Positions 46,871-56,664 are shown, numbered from the stretch's first letter. The stretch: 64,000 bases of DNA from an uncultured Formosa sp. (GCF_947500765.1 NZ_CANMTH010000002.1:310001-374000); one strand, 5' to 3'. The notes: generated from the sequence alone by a model not told the origin. Numbers and translations: made by a program.

Positions 46871-49800
46871 TTATTTCGTTGTTTCCTGTTGTTGTTCTTT
46901 GTTTTGTTCTTTTTCTAATCTGCGTTTAGTTCTAGCTTTTTCTTGTTCCGAATTGAATAATGCAGACCATAATTCTTCGAACTTATTAAATTCTTTAGTG
47001 AAAATTAAAGCCAAACCACTAACAATAGTTTGTCCATCTATAACCGATTCGAATTCGTTTTTCTGAAACGCTTTCAATCTATATTTTCCGCTAGGTGTAA
47101 TTAGATACTCTAAACTCACATCTCCAATTAACGGTGTCTCTTCTCCAGAAGTGCTACGACCTTCAATATCTACATCGCTACCAACACGTACAATTACACG
47201 GTCGTTAAACAGTTTTTTCTGAGCAGCAACTTCTAATTGTGTACGTTGTTGCGAGGTATCTCCTGAATAATCTGTAAAGCTGTTTAATCCGAAATCGAGT
47301 TCTACACCAGAACTTCCTAATAATTTATCTGAAAACATATTAAGTTGATCTGAAATGGCATCGTTTAAATTGTCTCTAGCAATAGATGCAAAACCTCCGT
47401 CGCTACCATCGCTACCAGATTCTGGGTAAAAACGATTCATAACTAGTAGAGAAAATACCTGACGGTTTAATTCGCCTTCTTGCTGGTTAACTTGTTGTAA
47501 ACGTCCGTACACTTGTCCGCTAACCGCACCTTGGTCTTCTTCGGGCATGTCTAAATTAAAAGATATTTTTGGATGCATAAGCTCGCCATCTACATTTAAA
47601 TACACTTCGAAAGGTAAGGTTTGTTTAAATTCATTTTGAGTAGAACTGCTTGAACCGGATATTTGTGCGGCCATTAATGCTGAAGCCGAGGTTTCTACAT
47701 TATATAAGGCTTGTACATCTAAATTGGCATCGAACGGATTGCCAGACCAAGTGACTTGGCTTCCGGCAATTAGCTCGAATTTACGTTTTACAAGCTGATA
47801 TAAACTCATTTCATAATGACCACTAGAGACGGTATATACTCCAGAAAGATTCATTCGACCATTTGTATCCATTTTAAAGAGAAAGTTTCCTTGCCCCGAA
47901 GTCATAAAATTATCTCCAGTATTTTTATCAATAACTAAAGTCATTTTCGCTTCTTTAGGAATAGAAAAATTAGCATTAACATCGAAGCCTGTAACGTTTG
48001 TAACATCTTCTTGGTTTCGCGTTAAAATGGCATCTGGATTATCTCGGTTTACAAAGCGTACAACACCATCTCGATCTTCAATATTTACTGTTGAAGACGG
48101 CATAACATAAGTAATGTTTGTTTTAGGATTTACGCCAGCTTTGATGTTAATAATAGGCACGTTTAAATCGCCTTTAATGGTGCCTTGGGCTTTAAAAGCT
48201 AAGAAGCCATACAGCATATCGTTGTCTTCTTTTTTAGCATTTAAAACTTGAAAATTGTCTGCTTTAATCTTTAAATCGAATTTCGGATTTATAAGCGATT
48301 CTGTGTTTATAAAACCATTAAGTATAAATGCGCTATTATTTTCATCTTTAATAGTGAAATTGGTCATACGAATGCCCAAATTATCTATGGTTAAGGCTTC
48401 ATTTGGTAATTCAAAAAAGCTATTCAATTTGGTCGCTTTAAAACGCGATTTATCGAATACTAAATCACCACTATATTGAGGAGCATCTAGTGAACCATTA
48501 ATTTTAAAATGTCCGTTAAAAGATCCAGAAGCATCTGTGATTTCACCCAAAGAGAGTCCTTCAAGTGCTTTTGTTTTAAATTCATTTATATCGAAATCGA
48601 CATCAATATTTGAGTTTGTTTCTGATGCAATATAATTTCCTGTGATATCTAAATCTACATCACCTTCTTTGGTGGTTAAATCAAAGTTGTATTTGGCATT
48701 GGTTTCAGAATCACCTTGTAAAGTTAGTGTTCCGAAATTGGTGTTTAATATATTGAATTGATTAATAGTTAAATCGGCTAAATAACCACGATTATTAAAC
48801 GGATTTTGTATTGTAAAACTACCATTTAAAACACCTTGAGCTAATTCTTTATCAGGATTTAAATAGGTTAAAAATTCATTGAGATTAAAACCGTTAAAGG
48901 TGATTGAAACATTATCTGAAGCCGTTTTGTTAACCGTATCATTAGTTATAGAAATAGATTGATTGTCTTTTGTGAAATTGAAATTATTAAACGTTATATT
49001 GTCTTCTCTATAGGTTACTAAATTATCGCTAGGGATTTGCCACATTGATTTATTTATAATAAAATCTTCAGGTAAAATATGGAATGTTAGATTATCGTTC
49101 TTTTTTTTAATTTCAGATTTTAGTTGCATTAAAACGTCTTCACCATTATAAGCTATCACATTTAAATCTAACTCTTGGTTTAATAAATTTCCATTAATAA
49201 GAGTTCTTTTTAATAGAATAGGACCTGCTTTTATACTTTTAAATCCGAAATCGAATTTAAAAGTATTCGGGTCTGAGTTAAATGTAAATGCTAAACTATC
49301 AATCTCGTTTCCGCTATAATTTATTTGCGGAGCTATGATTTTTGCATCTAGTAGTTTTTTAGATTCATTAAAATCTACTCCAATATCTATAGTGTCTATA
49401 TGCTTTAAATTAGGAAGAAATAAATCGGTTAAAATAGGATCGTCACTAAGTTTTCCTTTTAGTTTTAATCGTACCGGTTTATTGTTTTCCTTTTGTCTTA
49501 ATGTAGAGTCTGAATAAAAATAGTTTGAAATATGACGGCCTAAGGCCTTGCTAAATGTTTGCGGATTGGTGTTAGAAGCAAGTTCTATATTTAATAATTT
49601 ATTGGTAACGCTAACAAAAGTAGAGTCTGTATCTACGTGGGCATTAGCAACTAGGTCACCAAGTAAATAGGTTTTATTGTCGTAAACAATAGTTCCTTCA
49701 TCTACAGAGCTTGTAAGGTCAAAATTATCTGGATTTCCTTTAAAATTAGCATTTAGATTTAATCTTGCACGGATGTCTTTGTTTACAACACCTAAAGCGA

Positions 49801-51934
49801 GTAAATCGACTCCAATAATATTTAAATTGGCATTAATTTCTGGAGAAATACTATCTAAAATAACATGTGTTTGTAGTTCTGCGTTTATATTCTTGTCTTT
49901 GTAATTAGAACTAATATCTCCAACTCCGTTTTCAATCTCCCCGTTAATAGGAAGGTTTATAATTTCGTAATTTTTTATTTTAAAATTAGAAATCATAGCT
50001 TCTAATTTTGCATCTAAAGTATTGATGTTTTTACCGCTTCCGCTGGCTTTTACCGATAGATTAAGTGCCCCTAATTCTTCGTTCAATAAGAGCTCGTTAA
50101 GTTTAAAATCTTCAATAGTTAAATTAGTTGTAAAAGCGAGTCCATTTATATCTGTATAGCTAGCATCTAGATTTGCTATACCTTGAGAAGTGTTTAATTT
50201 GGCCTTAGTTTCTAAGTTCTTAACAGTGCCTTTTAAAGTTGCTTGTAAAGCAATGTCTTTCGGAAGGTTTAAACCTAAATCTGTTTCGTTTATAAATTTA
50301 AGTACATCTGTTTTTACCGTCTCCGTTTTAAAATTTGAGATGTTGAATTTGAGTAGGTCAGGGGCTGTTACATTTTTAATTGATCCCGATGTAGACATGC
50401 GTGTATCTTGCCCCCAATTCACTTTAGTGTTTTCTAAGGTTATATCTGATAAATAACCATTCGCATAAATTTGTCCAGTAATTAACTTCTGACTCAAACT
50501 ATCTACATATGGATTTGTTTTTAAATCAGGTTGAAAACGATAGGCATCTGCAACATCTAGTTGTATAACAGGTAATTTTAAATCTAATTTTGAAGTTTCA
50601 GGCGCTTGTATTAAAGCAGACATGGTTGAAAAATCTAAACGCGTATTTCCTTGAATTTTATTGTTGTTTAAAGCAACTTTTAAATCTTCGATATCCAGCA
50701 TATTATCTGTTACAGCAAACTTTAATTCGCCTTGTTTAAGATGTAATCCTGAACCTTCTGTAAAAGAAAAAATCTTTAATTTTAAACCTGCTGTTTTATC
50801 TTGTAGATAAATGTCTTGGATGTTTAAATTGAAATCGGTTAAAGCGATAGCATTTGCGTTGAAGTTGTTTGCTATGGGTTTTGCATTGTTAACTGTATAT
50901 TGTATGTCATTCTGTTCCAAATCTACTTTATTAATCTTAACCTTTACGTCTGGCCAAGAAAATGTAGTTGTAGTCGTTTCAATAGTATCTATTTCAGTTG
51001 ATGTGCCAGTTGTTAAAACTGCAATTTCTGAGTTTTTAAGTCCAATTTCATCAATGTTAAATTTATCTTTTGGCAAATCGATGGTTGCATCTTCAATATA
51101 GAAATCTGAAATATTGGTACGCAATGTCATACCGTCTGCAATAGCGTTGTAATCTACTTTTACGTTTTCAATTTTAAAATCGTCTATATAAAGGTAAGGT
51201 AAAGTTGTAGTGGTGGTATCTGTAGATACAGGTACAGGAGATTGGATATAATTAATATCTGAATTAGAAATCAAAGCCTCAGATACTCTAAAATCCATGG
51301 CGTCTAAATCGAAAGTGTCAAATTCTAAATCTACTAAACCTAATTTCGTTTTACTTTCAATTCCTAGAACAGCATCGTTAAAATTGAGGTCAAAATCTTT
51401 TAAATAAATGTCGCCAACTATAATTTTTAATTGTTCATTTTCTACTTCCGGTTCTGGAACAGCAAGTGTGTCTGTAGCGGCAAAAGCATCAATTAAGAAT
51501 TGAAAGTTATAGCCACTTATAGAATCTTTTCTAACAATATTTGCACGTAACCCTTCCCAATTTAAAGTTTCAATACCAATTCCTTTTCCTGTAATTGCTG
51601 GCCATAGTGGTAAGTTTGCTTTTATAGATTTAGAATATATTAAAGTATCACCTTTCGTATCTTCTAAATACAATCCTTTTAATTTAATATCGCCTCCAAG
51701 CGTAATGTAAAGGTTTTCTATTTCAACTTTAGTATGTGTTTTTTCAGAAATAAAAGAAGTGACATAATTTACAATACTATTTTGTCCCCACGGACTTCTT
51801 ATAAATAGAATAATTAGTAAGAATAAGATGAAAATTAAAATGAAAATGTTCCTCAAGATTTTTAAAACCTTGAGTTTTTTAGAGATTTTAGTACGTTTAT
51901 TTTTTTCTTCCAAAGTCAATATTAAATGGCGCAA
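46871..51934 (-). CDS. tamB: translocation and assembly module protein TamB
   Basis: A 1687-aa AsmA-like bridge protein. A basic cytoplasmic N-terminus is followed by one membrane anchor at about residues 30-45 and FIRSPWGQNSIVNYV, the standard TamB start. The rest is predominantly beta-structured repeats that form a long hydrophobic groove spanning the periplasm, and the C-terminal DUF490 domain (about residues 1250-1640) includes SGHYEMSLYQLVKRKFEL. It is thought to carry lipid or assist outer-membrane protein insertion with its TamA partner, encoded next. The start may be a TTG at 51919 or 51913, since a TATTTTTG -7-like box (51932-51939, minus) overlaps the ATG at 51934. Confidence 0.92.
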   Translation of the reverse strand: MRHLILTLEEKNKRTKISKKLKVLKILRNIFILIFILFLLIILFIRSPWGQNSIVNYVTSFISEKTHTKVEIENLYITLGGDIKLKGLYLEDTKGDTLIYSKSIKANLPLWPAITGKGIGIETLNWEGLRANIVRKDSISGYNFQFLIDAFAATDTLAVPEPEVENEQLKIIVGDIYLKDFDLNFNDAVLGIESKTKLGLVDLEFDTFDLDAMDFRVSEALISNSDINYIQSPVPVSTDTTTTTLPYLYIDDFKIENVKVDYNAIADGMTLRTNISDFYIEDATIDLPKDKFNIDEIGLKNSEIAVLTTGTSTEIDTIETTTTTFSWPDVKVKINKVDLEQNDIQYTVNNAKPIANNFNANAIALTDFNLNIQDIYLQDKTAGLKLKIFSFTEGSGLHLKQGELKFAVTDNMLDIEDLKVALNNNKIQGNTRLDFSTMSALIQAPETSKLDLKLPVIQLDVADAYRFQPDLKTNPYVDSLSQKLITGQIYANGYLSDITLENTKVNWGQDTRMSTSGSIKNVTAPDLLKFNISNFKTETVKTDVLKFINETDLGLNLPKDIALQATLKGTVKNLETKAKLNTSQGIANLDASYTDINGLAFTTNLTIEDFKLNELLLNEELGALNLSVKASGSGKNINTLDAKLEAMISNFKIKNYEIINLPINGEIENGVGDISSNYKDKNINAELQTHVILDSISPEINANLNIIGVDLLALGVVNKDIRARLNLNANFKGNPDNFDLTSSVDEGTIVYDNKTYLLGDLVANAHVDTDSTFVSVTNKLLNIELASNTNPQTFSKALGRHISNYFYSDSTLRQKENNKPVRLKLKGKLSDDPILTDLFLPNLKHIDTIDIGVDFNESKKLLDAKIIAPQINYSGNEIDSLAFTFNSDPNTFKFDFGFKSIKAGPILLKRTLINGNLLNQELDLNVIAYNGEDVLMQLKSEIKKKNDNLTFHILPEDFIINKSMWQIPSDNLVTYREDNITFNNFNFTKDNQSISITNDTVNKTASDNVSITFNGFNLNEFLTYLNPDKELAQGVLNGSFTIQNPFNNRGYLADLTINQFNILNTNFGTLTLQGDSETNAKYNFDLTTKEGDVDLDITGNYIASETNSNIDVDFDINEFKTKALEGLSLGEITDASGSFNGHFKINGSLDAPQYSGDLVFDKSRFKATKLNSFFELPNEALTIDNLGIRMTNFTIKDENNSAFILNGFINTESLINPKFDLKIKADNFQVLNAKKEDNDMLYGFLAFKAQGTIKGDLNVPIINIKAGVNPKTNITYVMPSSTVNIEDRDGVVRFVNRDNPDAILTRNQEDVTNVTGFDVNANFSIPKEAKMTLVIDKNTGDNFMTSGQGNFLFKMDTNGRMNLSGVYTVSSGHYEMSLYQLVKRKFELIAGSQVTWSGNPFDANLDVQALYNVETSASALMAAQISGSSSSTQNEFKQTLPFEVYLNVDGELMHPKISFNLDMPEEDQGAVSGQVYGRLQQVNQQEGELNRQVFSLLVMNRFYPESGSDGSDGGFASIARDNLNDAISDQLNMFSDKLLGSSGVELDFGLNSFTDYSGDTSQQRTQLEVAAQKKLFNDRVIVRVGSDVDIEGRSTSGEETPLIGDVSLEYLITPSGKYRLKAFQKNEFESVIDGQTIVSGLALIFTKEFNKFEELWSALFNSEQEKARTKRRLEKEQNKEQQQETTK

Positions 51935-52117
51935 AAATATTATAATTAATCTGTAAAAATTAACTCTAAAAATTTCAATTTTGAATCAAATGTAATCATT
52001 CTGTATTATCAACTTCAAAAAGCCTTAAAAGATGTAATGATATTAACATTTTATTATTGATTTTTAATGTTTTAGTCAAATAACAGACGTAAATTTATAG
52101 TACTTAAAACAACGATT

Positions 52118-52456
52118 ATGATGTCAACTAATTTATACAATAATTTAGAATTTAATGATGACAAACCTGCAGTAAGTGTGCTTTTGCAAACGGCCTTTAG
52201 TAAAGAGATTCGCGTGTTATTAAAAAAAGGGCAGTCTATGAAAGAACATAAAGCTCCAAAACCTATTGTTATAGAAGTTTTTGACGGTGAAATAAATTTT
52301 GGGGTAGAAGGGATTACACACGCCTTAAAAAAAGGAGATCTTTTAACTCTGGACTCCAATGTGCCTCATGATTTATTTGCAAAAACAGATAGTATTGTAC
52401 GTTTAACGTTATCTATTCAAGATTCTGTAGAACGTGTAGAACATGTAATAGAGTAA
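52118..52456 (+). CDS. small cupin-domain protein
   Basis: A 112-aa single-domain cupin. The conserved beta-barrel stretches are KKGQSMKEHKAPKPIVIEV (metal-ligand histidine and following residues) and KKGDLLTLDSNVPHDLFAK near residue 68, where the His of PHD would complete the metal site. Small cupins of this kind often bind a metal or small molecule and act as sensors or enzymes; the substrate is unknown. A second ATG directly follows the first. It is divergent from tamB with 183 bp between them, and a strong terminator follows at 52538. Confidence 0.85.
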   Translation: MMSTNLYNNLEFNDDKPAVSVLLQTAFSKEIRVLLKKGQSMKEHKAPKPIVIEVFDGEINFGVEGITHALKKGDLLTLDSNVPHDLFAKTDSIVRLTLSIQDSVERVEHVIE

Positions 52457-52537
52457 GTTTTTTATTTTTTAAGTTTATTTAGAGTGTTTGTCCTACTTTA
52501 TTATTAATAATAAGTGTTACTGAATGTTTTACAGTGA

Positions 52538-52584
52538 AGGAATAAGACGTAATTATTATTTTTACGTTTTATTCCTCTTTTTTA
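52538..52584 (+). terminator. intrinsic terminator after the cupin gene
   Basis: Two 15-base arms (52538-52552 with 52562-52576, one G-T pair), nine-base loop and a T-rich tail (CTTTTTTATT). It isolates the cupin from the downstream signalling unit. Confidence 0.85.
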
Positions 52585-52967
52585 TTAAACGTATAATTTT
52601 TCTACTACAAAATATGTTTTCTAATATTTTATAATGCCATTTCCAACAATAGATTTAAGTAGTTAAAATCTAGTTTTTACCTTTTTTAGACTGAAATTTT
52701 ATGAAATACGGCTTGAAATGTTAAATTTTAGTGTATTTCATCGATAAACAATGCTTTTTAACGATGTAAAATTAGGTTTAAATAAGAAAAATACTATATA
52801 TTTGGGTGTAACTAATTGGTAATCCAGTGTTTATGCCGATATGGGATAATTACGTCTTGTCGTTAGTTGTGAAAATTAAAATTTTTAAAAGGCAGTTTGC
52901 CTATGTAAAAATTAAAATATAACGATATATAAAAAATAATAAACCTAACAACCTAAAAATTAATCTT
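52585..52967 (+). other. non-coding region with long leader of the lipoprotein-kinase unit
   Basis: About 380 AT-rich bases without an ORF. A -7 element at 52797-52804 would give an untranslated leader of roughly 155 bases. Within it AGGCA-GTT-TGCCT (about 52898-52911) forms a small hairpin, and AATTGGTAA, shared with the susC repeat region, occurs near 52813. No known riboswitch was recognised. Confidence 0.5.
52797..52804 (+). promoter_or_regulatory. -7 promoter element for the lipoprotein-kinase-regulator unit
   Basis: TATATTTG, an exact TAnnTTTG match, located 163 bases before the small lipoprotein start. No good -33 TTG was found. Confidence 0.4.
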
Positions 52968-53120
52968 ATGAAATTCTTAAAAATTACTTTATTCGCTTTT
53001 GTATTATTTGGATCTTTAACTGCTTGTGTTAATGAAGAATTAGATGATGATGTGTTAGTAGCACCTGATGATGTTGAAGCAACAACCTTTACCGGTGGTG
53101 GTATTGACGAAAGAGATTAG
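52968..53120 (+). CDS. 50-aa lipoprotein of unknown function
   Basis: A short ORF of 50 codons (ATG 52968, TAG 53118) that is easily missed. It has a complete lipoprotein signal: MKFLKITLFAFVLFGSLTAC, with Cys20 after the lipobox LTAC. The 30-residue mature part is acidic (EELDDDV, DDVE) and ends with TTFTGGGIDERD. No known family was recognised. A promoter element and a long leader lie upstream, and an intrinsic terminator directly follows, so it should be strongly expressed as its own transcript; readthrough would reach the sensor kinase. A role as a ligand or sensing partner of the kinase is only inference. Confidence 0.75.
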   Translation: MKFLKITLFAFVLFGSLTACVNEELDDDVLVAPDDVEATTFTGGGIDERD

Positions 53121-53138
53121 TCTGAAATATTTTAATTT

Positions 53139-53170
53139 AAAGCCCTTATCTATACGGATAAGGGCTTTTT
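53139..53170 (+). terminator. intrinsic terminator between the small lipoprotein and the kinase
   Basis: A perfect 12-bp stem (AAAGCCCTTATC at 53139-53150 with 53157-53168), loop TATACG and a tail of five T ending at 53170. The tail overlaps the TTG that opens the kinase reading frame. Confidence 0.85.
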
Positions 53171-55244
53171 GTATTGTGAAAAACGGAAAAATATAGATAC
53201 ATTTGAGACTATCAAGATAAATTATTCAATTATTCTAAAGAAACTTTTAATCTGCGTTAGTATTGTTTACAGCTTGCAAAGTATTGCTCAAGCCAAACAA
53301 ATAGACACTATATCTTTACTGTTAGATAAAGCGTCTAATACAAATGATTATAGCTATAACGATCGTTTTTTATTCAGTAAGAAAGCGAGTAGATTGGCTC
53401 ATGAAATTCGTGTTGATTCTCTAATTTTAAAAAGTGAGATTCAGATTGCTGATTTGTTTTTAGAAGAAAAGCAGTTTGATTTGTTCTTAAAAATGAATAA
53501 ATATAATTTGCAGTTAGCAAAACGGTTAGGGGATTCTACTTCTATGGGTCATATTTATTCGTATCGAGGTAATTATTTTTATAATCGAGCATCAGACAGT
53601 GCTTTTTTTTATTATCACAGAGCAGAGAAAATTTTTTATAAAATAAATGATGGGTATAATAGGGCTGTAATGTTGCTTAATATTGCCATTATTCAAAAAA
53701 ATGAAAAAGATTTTATTGGTAGTGAAGTCTCTTCTTTTGAGGGGATTAAAATATTAGATTCCTTTCCCCCTCAATATAAAATAATTAGAAAAAAAGCCTT
53801 TTTGTATAATAATTTGGGGCTAGTTTACGATCAATTAGATCAGTTTGAAGATGCTATAGAGTATCATAATAAATCCTTGTCTTTAAAAAGAAAATTAGAA
53901 GGGAATAATAAATCTACCATAAATAATTCTTTAAATAATTTGGCTTTAGCTTATAAAAATTCTGGGAATTATAATATTGCATTATCGTATTATCAAGATA
54001 TTTTATCCGATAGTAACCTAAAACGTGATCGTCCTGGAGTCTATGCTTTGGTATTAGATAATTACGCGCATACACGCTATTTAAATAATAATGAAGACGA
54101 ACTTCCAGAGTTATATTTAAGAGCTTTAAATATTTGCGATTCTATAGGCGATTCCTATAATTCTATTATAATTAATCAACATTTAGCTCAGTATTTTTAT
54201 AATCAAAATAAAATCGATTCTGCTAAATATTACGCATATACAGCACGAGACATTTCAAAACAATATCATAACGACGATTTATTAAAATCACTTTTACTAT
54301 TGGCAAGAATAGAAACCGATAGTATGGCCGTTAAGCATTATGAGACTTATATTCATTTAAACGATAGTCTTCAAAAAACAGAACGCGCCATTAGAAATAA
54401 ATTCACCAGAATTAGTTATGAGACTAACGATTTAGAGCTTAAAAACGAAAAAATAACTAGAGAGAGACTCTTGTTTATGTTATTATCATTAGTATTACTT
54501 GTGTCGTCCTTTTTAATTTTTACTATTGTTTCTCAACGAAGTAAAAATAAATCACTTCAATTTAAACAAAAACAGCAACAGGCTAACGAAGATATTTATA
54601 ATTTAATGCTTTCTCAGCAAGATAAAATTGATGAAGCACGGATGTCTGAAAAACGTAGAATATCTGAAGAATTACACGATGGTATTTTAGGACGGCTTTT
54701 CGGTACACGTTTAAGTTTAGACAGTTTAAATGCAAGCAAAACCGACGATGCAATTAAAATTAGAAGTAATTATATAGAAGAATTAAAGGCAATAGAATTA
54801 GAAATTAGAAAAGTATCTCACGACTTAAATATCGATTTTGTAGCGAATTCTAGTTATATAGATATTATAAAAGAACTGCTTGAGAAACAATCTTCTGCCT
54901 ATAATTTAATTTGTAATTTAAAATATCAAGATAAAATTAATTGGGAAGATATTTCAAATAAGATAAAAATTCATTATTATAGAATAATTCAAGAAGCATT
55001 ACAAAATACATGGAAACATGCAGAGGCAAAGCAAATTTATATTGATTTCTATACTAAAGAAGGAGATATTTGTTTAGATATACTTGATGATGGTAAAGGC
55101 TTCGATTTTTCTAAATCTAGAAAGGGGATTGGTATTAAAAATATTACCTCTAGAGTGAACGATATAGAAGGATTTTTACTTATTAAAACAGATAAAAATG
55201 AAGGAACTAAATTAACAATTCAAACCCCAATTTATAATAATTAA
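53169..55244 (+). CDS. TPR-containing sensor histidine kinase (NarL/LuxR-associated type)
   Basis: A 691-aa membrane kinase. A hydrophobic signal-like segment at residues 20-41 (KKLLICVSIVYSLQSIAQA) is followed by a periplasmic part with tetratricopeptide repeats (about residues 60-400, e.g. LYNNLGLVYDQLDQFEDAIEY), one membrane helix at about 437-455, a coiled coil, then a HisKA_3 domain with RRISEELHDGILGRLFGTRL, where His503 is the phosphorylation site. The HATPase domain shows IIQEALQNTWKHA (N box) and DDGKGF, KGIGIKNI (G boxes). The only standard start is TTG 53169, inside the terminator tail; an unusual ATT start nearer the signal segment is possible. It precedes its response regulator by 11 bp. 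Confidence 0.88.
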   Translation: MYCEKRKNIDTFETIKINYSIILKKLLICVSIVYSLQSIAQAKQIDTISLLLDKASNTNDYSYNDRFLFSKKASRLAHEIRVDSLILKSEIQIADLFLEEKQFDLFLKMNKYNLQLAKRLGDSTSMGHIYSYRGNYFYNRASDSAFFYYHRAEKIFYKINDGYNRAVMLLNIAIIQKNEKDFIGSEVSSFEGIKILDSFPPQYKIIRKKAFLYNNLGLVYDQLDQFEDAIEYHNKSLSLKRKLEGNNKSTINNSLNNLALAYKNSGNYNIALSYYQDILSDSNLKRDRPGVYALVLDNYAHTRYLNNNEDELPELYLRALNICDSIGDSYNSIIINQHLAQYFYNQNKIDSAKYYAYTARDISKQYHNDDLLKSLLLLARIETDSMAVKHYETYIHLNDSLQKTERAIRNKFTRISYETNDLELKNEKITRERLLFMLLSLVLLVSSFLIFTIVSQRSKNKSLQFKQKQQQANEDIYNLMLSQQDKIDEARMSEKRRISEELHDGILGRLFGTRLSLDSLNASKTDDAIKIRSNYIEELKAIELEIRKVSHDLNIDFVANSSYIDIIKELLEKQSSAYNLICNLKYQDKINWEDISNKIKIHYYRIIQEALQNTWKHAEAKQIYIDFYTKEGDICLDILDDGKGFDFSKSRKGIGIKNITSRVNDIEGFLLIKTDKNEGTKLTIQTPIYNN

Positions 55245-55255
55245 ACACAATTTAG

Positions 55256-55930
55256 ATGAACCAACCTATTAGAATTTTAATGACAGACGATCATCCCATG
55301 ATCATAGAAGGTTATCAAAATACATTGTTATCTACTAAGAAGCCTGAACAGGAATTGCATATAGATACGGCTAATAATTGCGATGAATCCATAGAAGCTA
55401 TGGAGCGTAGCATTAGGTTAAAAGAGCAATACGATGTGTTATTTATTGATATAAAAATGCCACCTTCTCTAGACGGTAAATTTACAAGTGGAGAAGATTT
55501 AGCTAGACATGCCCGAAAGATTTTACCAGATGCTAAAATTGTAATTCTTACCATGTTTAACGAAACGTATCGTATTCATAATATTGTTGAAGAGATAAAA
55601 CCTGAAGGATTTTTAATTAAAAGCGATTTAACATCCAGTGAATTAGCAAGTGCTTTTCAAGCTATTTTAAATCATCCACCATTTTATAGTGGTACCGTTA
55701 ATAGATATCTAAAACAAACAATTACTAGTGATATTTATTTAGATGATAAAAACCGTCGTATTTTATATTTACTCTCTCAAGGGGTTAAGACTAAAAATTT
55801 AGCAGAACATATTACTTTGTCTTTAAGTGGTGTTGAAAAACGAAAAAAACATCTAAAAATATTATTTAATATTGAAGATGGTCAAGATGAAACTTTAGTA
55901 AAAGAAGCAAGAAAGTTGGGTTTTATCTAA
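55256..55930 (+). CDS. LuxR/NarL-family response regulator
   Basis: A 224-aa two-component regulator. The receiver domain has the acidic pair D11-D12, the phosphoacceptor Asp65 in VLFIDIKMP, the switch Thr in ILTMFNE and the conserved Lys in FLIKSD. The C-terminal LuxR-type helix-turn-helix lies at about residues 163-215 (RRILYLLSQGVKTKNLAEHI and SGVEKRKKHLKILF). It is surely the partner of the kinase 11 bp upstream, and likely controls genes nearby such as the small lipoprotein, but no operator could be assigned. Confidence 0.92.
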   Translation: MNQPIRILMTDDHPMIIEGYQNTLLSTKKPEQELHIDTANNCDESIEAMERSIRLKEQYDVLFIDIKMPPSLDGKFTSGEDLARHARKILPDAKIVILTMFNETYRIHNIVEEIKPEGFLIKSDLTSSELASAFQAILNHPPFYSGTVNRYLKQTITSDIYLDDKNRRILYLLSQGVKTKNLAEHITLSLSGVEKRKKHLKILFNIEDGQDETLVKEARKLGFI

Positions 55931-56111
55931 ATTACAGACATAAATTCGCCTGAAAAAAGCATTAAAAACGCAAAATGATACAAAAAAAATAAAAAAGTAC
56001 GGTTTTACCGTAACGATTATTCAATTAGACTTCCTATCTTTGATAATGTATCAACCAGATATATGATTAATTAATCCCTCAAGTAATTAATTGTTGATTA
56101 TAGCAAATCAC

Positions 56112-56147
56112 AAAAAAACCTTTTAACTCTCGTTATTAGGTTTTTTT
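56112..56147. terminator. bidirectional terminator between the response regulator and DUF456 genes
   Basis: AAAAAAACCT (56112-56121) pairs with AGGTTTTTTT (56138-56147) around a 16-base loop. The A and T runs supply tails for both strands, and the two flanking genes converge here. Confidence 0.7.
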
Positions 56148-56148
56148 T

Positions 56149-56664
56149 TTAGAATAAACTGAAGCTTGCTTTATATTGCCAAAACAAACGTATAAATAAT
56201 CCGAAATAGACTATAGAGATTATAAATTTTAAAAGTGTACCTGTAAGAAATCCTAAAAAGGATCCAAAAGCTGCTTTTACAGCTGTTTTATGATTGGCTT
56301 TATATATCATCTCTCCAATAAATGCACCAATAAATGGCCAAATTATAATTCCGAAGAATCCCAAAACAGGAAAAATAATAGAAACAACTAACCCCACAGT
56401 TGTCCCAATAACTCCAAATTTACTACCTCCAAATTTTTTAGTGCCAATAGCAGGAATAGCGTAATCTATAATTACTACAGCAATCGCAATAACTAAAGTT
56501 ACTCCAAGAAAACTCCAATTATTAGGAATAACTTTGGTTAAATACAGTAATAAAAGACCTAACCAACTTATAGGAGGTCCTGGTAATACAGGTAAAAAAC
56601 TACCTAAAATGCCTATAATCATGCATATTAAACCGAGAATAATTAAAAGAATATCCATATTCAA
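56149..56664 (-). CDS. DUF456 membrane protein
   Basis: A 171-aa inner-membrane protein with about four or five glycine-rich hydrophobic segments. The N-terminus ILGLICMIIGILGSFLPVLPGPP ISWLG (positions about 7-33; P-V-L-P-G-P-P is the mark) and the following DYAIPAIGTKKFGGSKFG stretch are typical of the DUF456 family, whose function is unknown. Glycine-zipper-like GIIIWPFIGAFIGEM follows. It is divergent from blaI with 115 bp between the starts, so the palindromes at 56710-56777 could also affect it. Confidence 0.88.
   Translation of the reverse strand: MNMDILLIILGLICMIIGILGSFLPVLPGPPISWLGLLLLYLTKVIPNNWSFLGVTLVIAIAVVIIDYAIPAIGTKKFGGSKFGVIGTTVGLVVSIIFPVLGFFGIIIWPFIGAFIGEMIYKANHKTAVKAAFGSFLGFLTGTLLKFIISIVYFGLFIRLFWQYKASFSLF

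Noticed and set aside
50190..51101. Several open frames on the plus strand within tamB
   Set aside because: Antisense to the long tamB frame and without domain features; chance frames in AT-rich repetitive-beta coding DNA.
52797..52967. Riboswitch in the 155-base leader of the small lipoprotein gene
   Set aside because: Only a five-base-pair hairpin was seen; no match to a known riboswitch core.
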